The position numbers and the translations under genes were made by a program. The notes under the pieces are model-generated. The model had not been told where the DNA came from. It did not search any database and was given only the letters and a program-made list of their open reading frames with translations. Shown here in pieces: positions 33,683-42,048 of a stretch of DNA of 64,000 bases (the first letter of the stretch is position 1; every line of letters begins with the position of its first letter). The stretch comes from Streptomyces xantholiticus. Lineage in GTDB: Bacteria > Actinomycetota > Actinomycetes > Streptomycetales > Streptomycetaceae. The stretch spans positions 1 through 64,000 of the forward strand of contig NZ_BMWB01000008.1 in the NCBI RefSeq assembly GCF_014651015.1, read 5' to 3'.

Positions 33683-34129
33683 ATGGTCAGCATCAGCCAC
33701 GAAACACCACAGGAAACGCGCACGCGGCTGCGCCGAGTGCTTGCAGGGGCCCTCTTCAAAGTACTGCCCGGGCACTGGGCCTACCACGAGCACCCCGCAG
33801 GGCCGATGCCGCAGCCGTCCGCCGACGCGCTTGCTCTGGTGCGCGACGAGGAGAGCTGGTCGGTCCTCGAGCCGGCGCAAGGTGACGAGGCGGAGATCTT
33901 CGGCGTCTTCTCCTTTCACTTCCCGGCCGCAGCGGACAACAGCGGCTTTGTGGGCTGGCTGGCCGGCGAGCTCAAGGACCACCTCGGCACAGGCGTGGCC
34001 GTGCTCTGCGGCTACAACTCCGCGCAGGGCGGCATTTACGACTACTGGCTCGTCCCCGCACGACTTCTGGGCGAGGCCGTGGCGCACGTGCGGAGCATGA
34101 CGGCGGACGGCGATGAAGACGGCCAGTAG
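33683..34129 (+). CDS. Conserved hypothetical protein
   Basis: This 148-residue soluble protein starts MVSISHETPQETRTRLRRVL and has a Trp/Tyr-rich middle (LPGHWAYHEHP), EESWSVLEPA, FGVFSFHF and a closing IYDYWLVPARLLGEAV. I do not assign a family. The ATG at 33683 has AAGGAA nine bases upstream, better than the earlier in-frame ATG. It lies 110 bases after the TetR gene on the same strand and may be co-transcribed. Confidence 0.7.
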   Translation: MVSISHETPQETRTRLRRVLAGALFKVLPGHWAYHEHPAGPMPQPSADALALVRDEESWSVLEPAQGDEAEIFGVFSFHFPAAADNSGFVGWLAGELKDHLGTGVAVLCGYNSAQGGIYDYWLVPARLLGEAVAHVRSMTADGDEDGQ

Positions 34130-34259
34130 ACGGGGTGCCCGGGCGGGTGGGCCGCGCAAGCGGCCGAGACGGGTGCGCGGCCGACAAGGCGTACGCGTGC
34201 CGCCGGACGAGCCACCGGCACCACCGAGGCAGGACCGACGCGACTGGCATCGCACACGG

Positions 34260-35087
34260 CTACTTGGCATCTTTCGTCTGTCGCGCTTCGACGAGGGATG
34301 AACTGACGATGTCCAGCGCGCGAGGATGGTCCGCGCGGACCAGGGTCCGCGCGGCGTGGCGGACCACATAGCCCATCTCGCGCGGATGCCGGCGCCCAGA
34401 GGCCCGCCACCGCTCAAGGGTGTCGAGCGCCAGGTTCGGGTCCTTCTTGGAGATGTCGTTGACGTGGTTGGCCACGGACCGGGTGACGTAGCGGGTGGGG
34501 TCTGCGAAGAGCCGGTCGAGGAGCGGAATGCCCACGTCGTAGGGCAGCGTCAGGTTCCGTGCCCAGGGGAGCCGCGGTCGCGTGCCCTCGCTGCACAGCC
34601 GACGTACGTGATAGTGCTCGTCCTCCGTCCAGACCAGCAAAGCTGCCAGCACTTGGTCCGGGAAAGCGTCGAGGAAGCGCCGGATTGCGAACTCGGCGGA
34701 GAACCGTGTGGTGACCTCGCGGAGCGCGGCGAGCGAGAACTCGAGGTCGGCGACGGTGCAGCCGCGCCGGGCGATGTACTCGGCGTACGGCGCGTAGATG
34801 AAGTCACCGAAGTCGCCGTCGGAGAGGGCCGGGTCGGCTGCGGCGGGCAGCGAGCGCACCAATACGCCCGCCGCCCGCCGGAAGTCGTGCGGCAGATTCT
34901 CCTCCAAGCACGTGGCAATCCAGTCGATGCGCGCCTTCAGCTCGAGCTCCGGGAACCGCGCAACGACGGCCGCGACGAACTCGTCCCTGCGGAATGCCGG
35001 GTCCACGCTCACAATCTCCCCGGCCATCAGCTCGACCTTCTCGCGCGTGAAGAGCTGGTCCTTGAGGAGAATCCGCGCCGCCGTCAT
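34260..35087 (-). CDS. AlkD-like DNA alkylation repair protein
   Basis: This 275-residue all-helical HEAT-like-repeat protein resembles AlkD-type DNA glycosylases. Visible stretches are IDWIATCLEENLPHDFRRAAGVLV and WTEDEHYHVRRLCSEGTRPRLPW, the latter a hallmark region. It also contains RYVTRSVANHVNDISKKDPNLAL. AlkD enzymes excise alkylated purines without base flipping. The ATG at 35087 overlaps the upstream small gene by ATGA, so it is translated with it. A WYL-type regulator is divergent. A direct glycosylase role is inferred; catalytic Asp placement was not verified. Confidence 0.82.
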   Translation of the reverse strand: MTAARILLKDQLFTREKVELMAGEIVSVDPAFRRDEFVAAVVARFPELELKARIDWIATCLEENLPHDFRRAAGVLVRSLPAAADPALSDGDFGDFIYAPYAEYIARRGCTVADLEFSLAALREVTTRFSAEFAIRRFLDAFPDQVLAALLVWTEDEHYHVRRLCSEGTRPRLPWARNLTLPYDVGIPLLDRLFADPTRYVTRSVANHVNDISKKDPNLALDTLERWRASGRRHPREMGYVVRHAARTLVRADHPRALDIVSSSLVEARQTKDAK

Positions 35088-35383
35088 CCGTAGCTCTTCA
35101 GGACCTCGTAGACGCGGAGCGAGCCGTCGCCGTCCATGATCGAGAAGAATGCGGCACAGACGTCGCTGTTCTGCTCCGCCTCGACGACCCGGTCGATCGA
35201 CTCCAGGTCGCGGAAGAACACGAGGTCGGCGTAGCCGCTGCCTGCGCCGTCCTTCACGAGGACCCGCCTGATGATCCCGTCCTGCTTGCTGACGAACTCC
35301 TCCTCGAACCGGTCGGAGGCGCTGATCAGGGCGTCCTCACAGACGCCCGCTCTGAGCACGAACGGTGCCAGTGCGATGTGCAT
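35084..35383 (-). CDS. Dimeric alpha-beta barrel (ABM-like) small protein
   Basis: This 99-residue protein begins MHIALAPFVLRAGVCEDALI and contains VLVKDGAGSGYADLVFFRDLESIDRVV, a pattern typical of monooxygenase-like dimeric alpha-beta barrels. The ATG at 35383 has AAAGGAG ten bases upstream. It overlaps the AlkD-like gene. The WYL regulator at 35454 is divergent with a 70-bp gap. It may bind a small molecule; no metal or haem ligand is evident. Confidence 0.72.
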   Translation of the reverse strand: MHIALAPFVLRAGVCEDALISASDRFEEEFVSKQDGIIRRVLVKDGAGSGYADLVFFRDLESIDRVVEAEQNSDVCAAFFSIMDGDGSLRVYEVLKSYG

Positions 35384-35453
35384 GTCGGTCTTCTCCTTTC
35401 GCGGTGAGACCGACGATAGGAAGCAACCTGTCATTCTCTGGCATATTTGGGCG

Positions 35454-36191
35454 ATGGGTGGAGATCAGCCCCGGGAGAGCCGGGTCCTGCGCCTCGACAA
35501 GCTCAAGGCACTGCTGGCGGAGCGCGACAGCACGACGGCTGCCGACCTCGCCGAGGAACTCGGGGTCAGCATGCGCACCCTGCACCGTGACCTCGCCCTG
35601 CTGCGGGAGATGGGGGTCCCCGTCGAGGGCGACCGGGGAACCGGCGGTGGACTGCGCCTCGAGCCCGGCTGGTCGCTCGGCCGGGTCCACCTCAATGAGT
35701 CCGAGGCGCTCGGCCTGCTCCTCAGCCTCACCATCGCCGAGAAGGTGGGATCTCCGCTGTTGCTGGACGACCTGCGCTCGATCACCCGCAAGGTCGCAGC
35801 GGCGTTCGCGCCGACGCAGGCACGCCGGATCCTCGCGCTGCGTCGGCGCATCCTGATCGGGCAGGCCGCATCCGTGCAGGTACTCGCCGGCTACACCCCA
35901 CCCCGGCCGGCGGTGACGAAGGCGCTGCTCGACGCATTTGTGCGACGTCGCACCGCCCTGGTGCGCTACGAGGACCGGCACGGCGCGGTCACCACGCGCG
36001 AGATCGAGCTCCAGTTCCTGTACTACAGCCTGCCCGTCTGGTACGCCCTGGCGTGGGACCTGCTTCGGGACGACATCCGCTCCTTCCGCATCGACCGGAT
36101 CCGGGACGTCCGGCTGCTGCCCACCGAGTTCCGGCTGCGGCCGCCCGACCCGTTCCTGGCGGCCGGTGAGGCGACCGCGCGAACCATGTGA
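35454..36191 (+). CDS. HTH-WYL domain transcriptional regulator
   Basis: This 245-residue regulator has an N-terminal winged helix (LRLDKLKALLAERDSTTAADLAEELGVSMRTLHRDLALL) and a C-terminal WYL domain. The WYL domain includes FVRRRTALVRYED and QFLYYSLPVWYALAWD. WYL domains bind nucleic acid or small ligands and often control DNA-damage or phage-defence genes. The ATG at 35454 is close to a CATATT promoter element and lacks a ribosome site. It is divergent from the ABM-like/AlkD-like operon, so it probably regulates that repair module. A hairpin follows its stop. Confidence 0.88.
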   Translation: MGGDQPRESRVLRLDKLKALLAERDSTTAADLAEELGVSMRTLHRDLALLREMGVPVEGDRGTGGGLRLEPGWSLGRVHLNESEALGLLLSLTIAEKVGSPLLLDDLRSITRKVAAAFAPTQARRILALRRRILIGQAASVQVLAGYTPPRPAVTKALLDAFVRRRTALVRYEDRHGAVTTREIELQFLYYSLPVWYALAWDLLRDDIRSFRIDRIRDVRLLPTEFRLRPPDPFLAAGEATARTM

Positions 36192-36204
36192 ACGTCGTCG
36201 AGAC

Positions 36205-36224
36205 GGCCGGGTACGGTCCCGGCC
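36205..36224 (+). terminator. Hairpin after the WYL regulator gene
   Basis: GGCCGGG (36205-36211) pairs with CCCGGCC (36218-36224) across a six-base loop, 14 bases past the stop. Confidence 0.5.
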
Positions 36225-36300
36225 ACACGGCTACTCGCCCTCATCCGCGTCGCCCACGCCGCCCCTGGCGACCTATGGCGGTTCCAGGGCTCGCCGCCGG

Positions 36301-36378
36301 TCAGTTGTCGCGCGGGGCGTACATGATGGCCGTCATTCCAGCGAGGCAGGTGAGAGCGCCGATGGCTTCGTGGCGGTC
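36301..36378 (-). pseudogene. YnfA/UPF0060 membrane protein, 3' remnant
   Basis: On the minus strand the last 25 codons read DRHEAIGALTCLAGM then TAIMYAPRDN and stop. This closely matches the C-terminal end of YnfA-family small membrane proteins (consensus memory: D.IGA.ICL.G..IMYAPR). The frame upstream has an in-frame TAG and no YnfA sequence, so only a tail survives. The rest of 36225-36540 holds nothing I recognise. Confidence 0.6.
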
Positions 36379-36540
36379 GGGCGTAGCCGCCGGCGACCAT
36401 GCCCCGGGCGATTGGCCCGGCGACGACCCCTACTTGCAACGAGCCGCACAACCGACAGCTCGCCGGATCTTCATCTGCAGATGCCAACCAGACGTAGCTG
36501 CACTCCATCTCGCTGAACGAAACGCAGGTCGGGTCACTGA

Positions 36541-37923
36541 CTACGCGACGGAACCGAGGTGGCCTTCCAGGACGGTCCGAGGAATCCGGGGGCGGTCCCA
36601 CAGGGCGAGGAGTTCGTCGGCGAGGGCCACGATCGGGAACGGGTGCCGATCGCCCTGCACGTCGATGGCGGCAGCCGACAGGCTGCGCGGTACGGCTCCG
36701 GCGTCGAGGAGGACGCGCCACTCGTCCGGCCCGAGTTCCAGGAACTCCAGTCCTGTCAGCTCGGCGATCTCCAGCGGGTCGGCCAGTGTGCCCGGGCAGG
36801 CGGTGAGGGTTCGCAGACGGGGCAGCCCGACGACGGGAGCGAGACTGAGCGGCTCGCCCTCCCATGCACCGATGCGCAGGACCTCCAGCGCGGGGTGGGC
36901 GGCGGCCTGCACACTGTCCAGACTTCGAATGTTCACCCAGGCCACGACCGGCGGCTGGTCCCAGCGACGGCCCCCGCGCTCCTCCCTGCGCCGGTCCATC
37001 ACCAGGTCGGTGAGGGAGTCGGCGAGCAGCTCGGCGCCGATGTACTGCTCGTGGTCGAGGATGATGATCTGCGCGGAGTGTCCGCCCGGGCCCGGTGTCA
37101 GGTCGACCGCGATCCGGTCGCCGCCGCCGCTGTCACCGAAGACGATCCAACCCGGTGAGCCGACCAGACCCTGCACCGCGGCGTCGGGCGGGGTGACGGC
37201 CGCCGATGCCGCCGCGAACCGCCACGGGCACGGACGGGACGCCACATCGGCAACGTACAGCTCCTCCAGGGCGAAGAGTTCGCAGCCGACTGCCCTGGAG
37301 ATGCGTTCCGCCGCCTCGTAGTCGTCGCCCCAGTCCTGCCAGTGCGCCCGCACCACGCGGTACAGCACCCTGAGCTCATCGGGCAACGCGATGCCGAGAC
37401 GTGCTTCCACCGCGGCGATCTCCGCCTCGGTGGCGCCGACGGCGCCGGGAAGCCGCTCGCGAAGCGTGCGCTCCAGGAGCGCCAAGTCGACCGATGGGGC
37501 AGGCACCGCACCGGGCACAGGATCGGGAAGGCGGCGCCAAGGCTCGGGGACGGCGTCCTCGGCCAGGATCAGCGAACCCGGGTGCGAACTGCCGATGCCG
37601 GGTTCCACGGCGGGGCTGGAACCGAGCAGGTGGAGCACGGCCTTCCCGGCCGGGGAGATCTCCGCCACGAACGAGATGTCGTCGACGCCGTTGTCCACGA
37701 GCGCGCTCTGCACCCGCTTCACCGCGGCGAACTCGTCCTGCATGTCCTCGACCTGGGCCGCCCGTCCCGGACGTGGACGCGGCCGCCGCAGGGGCACGCT
37801 CCAACTGCCCCGGCCGATCCGGCCCGCCACATATCCGCCCGGAGCAGCGAGGCGCTCCGCGTCGGAGGCCCTCAGGAGCCTCAGCAGCGGCTCCCAGGTC
37901 GCGAAGTCGTGTATCGAGGGCAA
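36541..37923 (-). CDS. SMI1/KNR4 (SUKH) protein with N-terminal extension and LRR-like tail
   Basis: This is about 460 residues. The central SUKH region (about 170-330) reads IAAVEARLGIALPDELRVLYRVVRAHW, then PPDAAVQGLVGSPGWIVFGDSGGGDRIAVDL. The C-terminal part (VVAWVNIRSLDSVQAA, LEVLRIGAWEGEPLSLAP, LEFLELGPDEWRVLL) has the spacing of leucine-rich repeats, as in SUKH/LRR immunity fusions. I choose the TTG at 37923, since GGAGG lies six bases before it and family-like sequence begins there. It is a stand-alone gene next to a frameshifted neighbour. The long N-terminal part (about 150 residues) is unassigned. Confidence 0.75.
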   Translation of the reverse strand: MPSIHDFATWEPLLRLLRASDAERLAAPGGYVAGRIGRGSWSVPLRRPRPRPGRAAQVEDMQDEFAAVKRVQSALVDNGVDDISFVAEISPAGKAVLHLLGSSPAVEPGIGSSHPGSLILAEDAVPEPWRRLPDPVPGAVPAPSVDLALLERTLRERLPGAVGATEAEIAAVEARLGIALPDELRVLYRVVRAHWQDWGDDYEAAERISRAVGCELFALEELYVADVASRPCPWRFAAASAAVTPPDAAVQGLVGSPGWIVFGDSGGGDRIAVDLTPGPGGHSAQIIILDHEQYIGAELLADSLTDLVMDRRREERGGRRWDQPPVVAWVNIRSLDSVQAAAHPALEVLRIGAWEGEPLSLAPVVGLPRLRTLTACPGTLADPLEIAELTGLEFLELGPDEWRVLLDAGAVPRSLSAAAIDVQGDRHPFPIVALADELLALWDRPRIPRTVLEGHLGSVA

Positions 37924-38004
37924 CGGTGGCCTCCGGTCGTTCCGTTGAGCGCAAGGGAAGTGAGTATCGAGCAAAGCCGCCGACCCGGCCGCCGTCGGGA
38001 CGGC

Positions 38005-38482
38005 TCAGTCGCCCGAGTATCCGAAGATGCCCAGGTGGGTCGGCTCGTCATCGGTGTACAGGACGACGTACACGCCGGTCCACCGCATGCGGCACTCGTC
38101 GAGCACGGTCTTCTCGGACGCGGGCGGCAGCCCGATGGCCGCATACGCCTGGGCAAGCACCTCCTCGAAACGGCCGGGCGTCGGCCGGTCGGTGCCGGAG
38201 TGGTGCACGATGCGGTCGTGCACCAGCGGACGCAGCGTCCCGTAGTCCTCGACGTTGCGCGGCGACGGGGGCGGCCGTCGAGTGGACGACGCGCTGGATG
38301 TCGAGGATCGAGTGGGTCCCTTCTTCACCCATGAATTCCTCGTCCGCCCACAGGTCCTCAAGGCGCCGGTAGGTGTCGTCGCCGCCGTAGAGCTCCTGGA
38401 AGACCTGCGCGTGCAGAGCCGCCAACGACGCCTCGGCACTGCCTTCGTACGGAGTGACGTACTCCCAACCACTGGCACCCAT
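38005..38482 (-). pseudogene. Conserved hypothetical protein with a one-base frameshift
   Basis: The first frame (start ATG 38482 behind GGGAGGGG) reads MGASGWEYVTPYEGSAEASL and continues FQELYGGDDTYRRLEDLW, then THSILDIQRVVHSTAAP. The second frame continues SPRNVEDYGTLRPLVHDRIVHH and ends GVYVVLYTDDEPTHLGIFGYSGD. They join at a run of five G on the plus strand (38267-38271). Removing one base restores a 158-residue protein. No named domain is recognised. It may be a genuine pseudogene or a homopolymer assembly error. Confidence 0.7.
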
Positions 38483-38573
38483 CGCGCCGCCCCTCCCGTT
38501 GAACTGTGAGACCGGCGCCACCTTAGAGAAGGCCACTGACACTCGCGCCTGTTCGGCAGTGCGGCAACACCCT

Positions 38574-38753
38574 TCAGCGCTGCCGGGACGGTCCACGCGC
38601 GGCTTTCGGCCGGGTGTCGAGGAGCCCGCACAGCACTACGCCCGTCACCAGAAAGCCGGCCATGGCCGACAGCAGCGCGACCTCCCCGTACGAACGAGAG
38701 GTCAGCCGGAGGGCGAGGGCCGCACCGGCGGACTCCGTGGGCGATCCGCTCAT
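38574..38753 (-). CDS. Small predicted membrane protein
   Basis: A 59-codon frame begins MSGSPTESAGAALALRL and has one hydrophobic helix (EVALLSAMAGFLVTGVVLCGLL) and a basic tail. Codons are G/C-ended like true genes here. The ATG at 38753 lacks a strong ribosome site, so support is moderate. It lies between the frameshifted gene and the SUKH gene at 38948. Function unknown. Confidence 0.4.
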   Translation of the reverse strand: MSGSPTESAGAALALRLTSRSYGEVALLSAMAGFLVTGVVLCGLLDTRPKAARGPSRQR

Positions 38754-38897
38754 ATGTCGACAGGCACGACGGCACCGTCCCCGTCCTGTGGGTGCCGAGG
38801 GCCAGGCCGGGGTGACCCCTCAGCGAAGGCGCCACCGGTCGACCTGCAGCACCGACTTCATCGAGACCGGCGACACCTTGGAGCAAGATCCTGTCGG

Positions 38898-38940
38898 CAC
38901 GGTGGTATCCCCAGTCACCAGGACAGGAGATACCACCGTG
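38898..38940 (-). terminator. Hairpin downstream of the SUKH gene
   Basis: CACGGTGGTATC (38898-38909) pairs perfectly with GATACCACCGTG (38929-38940), with a 19-base loop. It lies eight bases past the stop at 38948. Confidence 0.65.
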
Positions 38941-38947
38941 TTCATTC

Positions 38948-39472
38948 TCAGGGCAGGGGTTCGTAGAACGGCCCGTCAGGCGCCCGGTTGCGAGAGCACA
39001 ACGTCACGTCCCGCCCCTTGAGATAAGCCAGCAACCATTCGCTGAACGTCATCTCGTAGAGAGTCCAGGCCGGACTGTCGAACTCCTGGACAACAACACG
39101 CCAGGGCGACGAGGGCCCATCGGGAACGCGAAGGAATACTGCCTCCCCCGTCGTGGCCGTGGCCACCGGCATCAGTTCCCCGGGCTTCGCTCCTGCCGGA
39201 CTGGGCAGGAACTCCGCCATGTCCTCATCGCGCCAGAGCTCGAGATCCCTCCTGATCATCGTTCCCAGATCGTGCAGAAGATGGACGGCGGGGTGATTCA
39301 GATACAACTGGTTATTGATCTCGATCGAACCGTATGCGTTCACGATCTCGCGGAAGTCCGCCGGGAATTCGATACCGAGTTCCCGCTCCAGTCCGATCCA
39401 TGGCGCCGGATCCGACCAGTTGAACCGGGGTTCGCCCAACAGGGCCTGTACCTCTGGAAGCGTTGACACCAC
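38948..39472 (-). CDS. SMI1/KNR4 (SUKH) immunity-type protein
   Basis: This 174-residue protein starts MVSTLPEVQALLGEPRFNWS and contains the SUKH core LERELGIEFPADFREIVNAYGSIEINNQLYL, then SEWLLAYLKGRDVTLCSRN and FYEPLP at the end. It is a paralogue of the gene at 30452, and a deleted copy lies at 42397. The GTG at 39472 has AAGGA six bases upstream. Its position downstream of the RHS toxin gene, among other SUKH genes, supports an immunity role. A hairpin follows the gene. Confidence 0.85.
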   Translation of the reverse strand: MVSTLPEVQALLGEPRFNWSDPAPWIGLERELGIEFPADFREIVNAYGSIEINNQLYLNHPAVHLLHDLGTMIRRDLELWRDEDMAEFLPSPAGAKPGELMPVATATTGEAVFLRVPDGPSSPWRVVVQEFDSPAWTLYEMTFSEWLLAYLKGRDVTLCSRNRAPDGPFYEPLP

Positions 39473-39618
39473 TGGAATCCTTCTGGCATGTGCGGCCGAC
39501 GCCGCTCTTGGAGTCGATCACGGTACAGGAGGAACTCCACCGGATTCCATGGGTCCGCATACATCCAATCACCCTCCGCCGGCCGGATCAGCACCGACGG
39601 GTCGTCGGCGTCAGCACA

Positions 39619-40152
39619 TCAGTTGTCGTCGCCGCAATCGGGCTTGAACGTCGCACCGAGGTCGTACTGAGCGATCCCGGAAGGTTGGAAATCAGCGTCC
39701 GTGAGCACTCTGTAGAGGAATTCCGACGTGGACGTGTCGTACCGGCGCCAATCGTTGTCTTCGGCTCGCGCGAGGATGGGGTACTCACCGGGCCGCTGGG
39801 CGTCGATCAGCCAACAGTACTCATCCCCCCATTCCGTGGTGCCCCAGGTGATGAGGCCTTTGCCTCCCGGTGCGTAGACCGAGTAGGGATCCACAGCGGA
39901 AACGCTGCCGTACCTTGGGTCTCGATCGACCGCAAGGTCCCCTCGCCACTGCGTAAGGAGGTCGCAGGAGGCATCCTCGTCACGCGCGAGAAAAAAGACG
40001 GAATCAGAGAATACGCCGCCACCGAAGGCCTCGAAGAGCTCTTTGTGGTCCGTCGGCAGCGGGACCCGCAGCTCCTCATCCACCGCTGCTCAGTCGACAG
40101 CAATCCCCAGGGGCTCCCACCCCGTCAGCTCGATCAGACGCTGGACCCACAT
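39619..40152 (-). pseudogene. SUKH gene with an in-frame nonsense codon
   Basis: From the ATG at 40152 the frame reads MWVQRLIELTGWEPLGIAVD, then TGA (40090-40092), then AAVDEELRVPLPTDHKELFE... The usual SUKH motif DWAAV places a Trp exactly at the TGA, so TGG appears to have mutated to TGA. Downstream sequence (EYCWLIDAQRPGEYPILAR, YRVLTDADFQPSG) is intact to residue 177. Reinitiation at the GTG at 40083 would give 154 residues lacking the first helix. The codon use is less G/C-biased than the core genes. Confidence 0.65.
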
Positions 40153-40171
40153 ACGGCAATCTTTCAGTGCA

Positions 40172-40408
40172 GTGCCCGTCCATCTCCACGAGCGTCGTGG
40201 GTTGCCACCGGTGAAGGCATATCGGTTCCCGGTGTAGGGATCCGAGCCGAGGCCCATTTCCGCGAGGGCACCGTTGTACATGTCCCGGCTGATGAACCGG
40301 TTGAGTCCGGGTTGCGGCTACGCCTCGACCGTCGGCCGCCGCCCTTGCCGGGAAGCCCATGTCGTAGGTGCCGGCGTGGGCGTCCCACCGCTTGGAGTTG
40401 TACGCCAT
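40172..40408 (-). pseudogene. Decayed RHS core remnant
   Basis: Three reading frames in turn match the conserved RHS core: YNSKRWDAHAGTYDMGF, then DMYNGALAEMGLGSDPYTG followed by NRYAFTGGNP, then TTLVEMDGH. The same order occurs in the intact RHS protein at 43162 (YDMGFRNYDPGL, GGALDDMGLATDPYTGNRY, SFVELDGH). Frameshifts have broken it. Directly downstream is the nonsense-mutated SUKH gene, so this is a fossil toxin end with its former immunity gene. Confidence 0.8.
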
Positions 40409-40515
40409 GGCCCGCTAACGCGGCAGCACTACCCACGTCCTTGAGCCCCGGGGTGGCCTGCGGCGTGGCTTCACAGATCCCCCACCCTCCGCCCCACGCA
40501 TCACACCTGACGGTG

Positions 40516-41245
40516 TCAAGAAACGTTCAAGCGCAGGACATTATCCACTTCCATCCGACTACTCAGATCGAGCGGATCGTGGCCGCCAGGGTTCCGGTAG
40601 CTGAGTTCTCCCTCACAAGTCCAGGCGCCGTCCTCTCCCATGAACCATTCGGGCTCGCCCCACATGGTTCCCCCTTCGGCCAACAAGCGAGCCAAGTCGT
40701 TCGGGTCCCCCGTTGCCCCTACGTGGTCAAGCGCCCAGGAAAACTTCCGTGCTGCACGATCCGTGTTACGGGCATCCGAGTACATCGGAGCCAAGAGAAG
40801 CAATCTCTGGGCCTTCTCGCGGCTTCCCCCAGCAGCGTCAGAGATCGACTCAAGTTCGTCCCAGGAGATACCAGGCCCCATGAAGTGCCCCTCAACTGCC
40901 GCAATTCCAATACAGTACTTCCCCCCTACCGGGGTCGACGACATAGTCAACACCGTCGTCGTCTTCGAGATTCCGAAACACGACCACAAGGGCACTGTCA
41001 TTGCCCACTGGGATCCTGAACGTTGGCCAGGCGTCTTCTCCTTTCATATTTCGATGCGCCTCAAGCGCATCATCTTCGGTACCTTCAAAGACTTCAAAAA
41101 CAAGGTCCTCGTCCTCGATGCCCTGCGACAGGAAGTAAGCCGGCCAGAACCCTTCGGTTGAGAGGAAAGGAAATCCATCGACATGCGGGATGCCGCCGTC
41201 CGGTTCCACGCCGAATCGCCCATATCCACGAACATGCAGACTCAT
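40516..41245 (-). pseudogene. Candidate immunity-type hypothetical protein, frameshifted
   Basis: The start at 41245 (ribosome site AGGAGATTAG) opens MSLHVRGYGRFGVEPDGGIP and runs 117 codons to a stop at 40892. A second frame continues GIAAVEGHFMGPGISWDELE... to 40516, with SYRNPGGHDPLDL near the end. The two frames fit end to end around 40900-40915, where a single indel would restore one protein of about 240 residues. I do not recognise a named domain. Reduced G/C codon bias and its place among SUKH relics suggest an acquired immunity or accessory gene. Confidence 0.6.
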
Positions 41246-41590
41246 CTAATCTCCTGGACGGTCAACACATGGCTATTCACCAGTGTTGGGTAGCTGACGC
41301 TGTGACAGCAGCAGGGGCGTCCTGATCTGAGAAGATCGGCTGCTGAAGTCGGATGTGAGGCCTGAGCAAGGACACGCTTCTGGCGAGTGAGCGTACAGGG
41401 TGGGGCCCTGGGCTGCCTGGGGCAGCCGATGGGAAGGCACTGGTCAGGCAGCAGGAGCAGTGCCGGTGCGGAAGCCTGTGGACATTGCCCACATGTCCGC
41501 GGAGCGGGTCAACATGGGCATGCCCCCGATCCCGCACTTCCGGGACAGCGGCGTATCGGCAGCCCTTGGCCATTCGCTCTCCAACGGGCA
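41246..41590. other. Intergenic region, no supported gene
   Basis: About 345 bases between the frameshifted gene and a strong hairpin. Open frames exist on both strands but show no domain character, ribosome site or coding bias that I can defend. A GATCTGAGAAGATC inverted repeat lies near 41322. I found no transposase motif. Confidence 0.35.
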
Positions 41591-41624
41591 GAGGTGGGCG
41601 TCCTGCCAGCAGGACGCCCACCTC
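41591..41624 (-). terminator. Perfect hairpin after the candidate immunity gene
   Basis: A 16-bp perfect stem with a 2-base centre (41591-41606 with 41609-41624). It begins 22 bases past the stop of the gene at 41647. On the plus strand it is followed by TTTCAC. Confidence 0.75.
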
Positions 41625-41646
41625 TTTCACACCCCATCCACAGACT

Positions 41647-42048
41647 TCAGGAACGGAACCCTGATGTCTCGTCCCAAGGGATTCCGTGCCATTCCGTCAA
41701 GGCGTAAGCCATGAGGCGGTCATTGAACATAGGATCCGTCACCCCACTGAGAATAGTGATCAACATCAGATCCTTGCCCCGGGTGGCATCTTCTCCCAAT
41801 GCGGGACGTGCTTCCTCGAGGAAGATGTCGAGAATCTCACCCCCGACGCTCACTTGGACGTACTGCTCGAGGACCGGTTCGGCAGGGCGGGAAATACGTA
41901 CCGTGCTGCTCGCCCAGCCCTCTCCTTCCTTCACCTCACCGCTGGAGACGTCCACATCCTCGTCGCGCAGGTGAGTCAGAAGAACGTTCAGCGCCTCCAT
42001 TGGAGATCGCCCTCCCGACTCCCCGAGGGCGCCGCACTCGAAAGCCAT
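41647..42048 (-). CDS. Hypothetical protein, candidate immunity protein
   Basis: This 133-residue soluble protein contains NVLLTHLRDEDVDVSSGEV, EQYVQVSVGGEILDIFLEEA, LMLITILSGVTDPMFNDRLM and AYALTEWHGIPWD. I do not recognise a named family. Acidic composition, small size and position among SUKH and Imm21 genes favour an immunity protein. The ATG at 42048 has GGAGGAG eight bases upstream. A second ATG at 42000 (MEALNVLL) is also plausible. A strong hairpin follows. Confidence 0.65.
   Translation of the reverse strand: MAFECGALGESGGRSPMEALNVLLTHLRDEDVDVSSGEVKEGEGWASSTVRISRPAEPVLEQYVQVSVGGEILDIFLEEARPALGEDATRGKDLMLITILSGVTDPMFNDRLMAYALTEWHGIPWDETSGFRS

Noticed and set aside
39473..39618. A minus-strand frame beginning MLIRPAEGDWMYADPW
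   Set aside because: It overlaps the SUKH gene at 38948 out of frame and cannot be linked to a family; it may be relic sequence but is not supported.
41277..41630. Open frames on both strands possibly from a transposase
   Set aside because: No DDE, IS or integrase motif and no terminal repeats could be identified.
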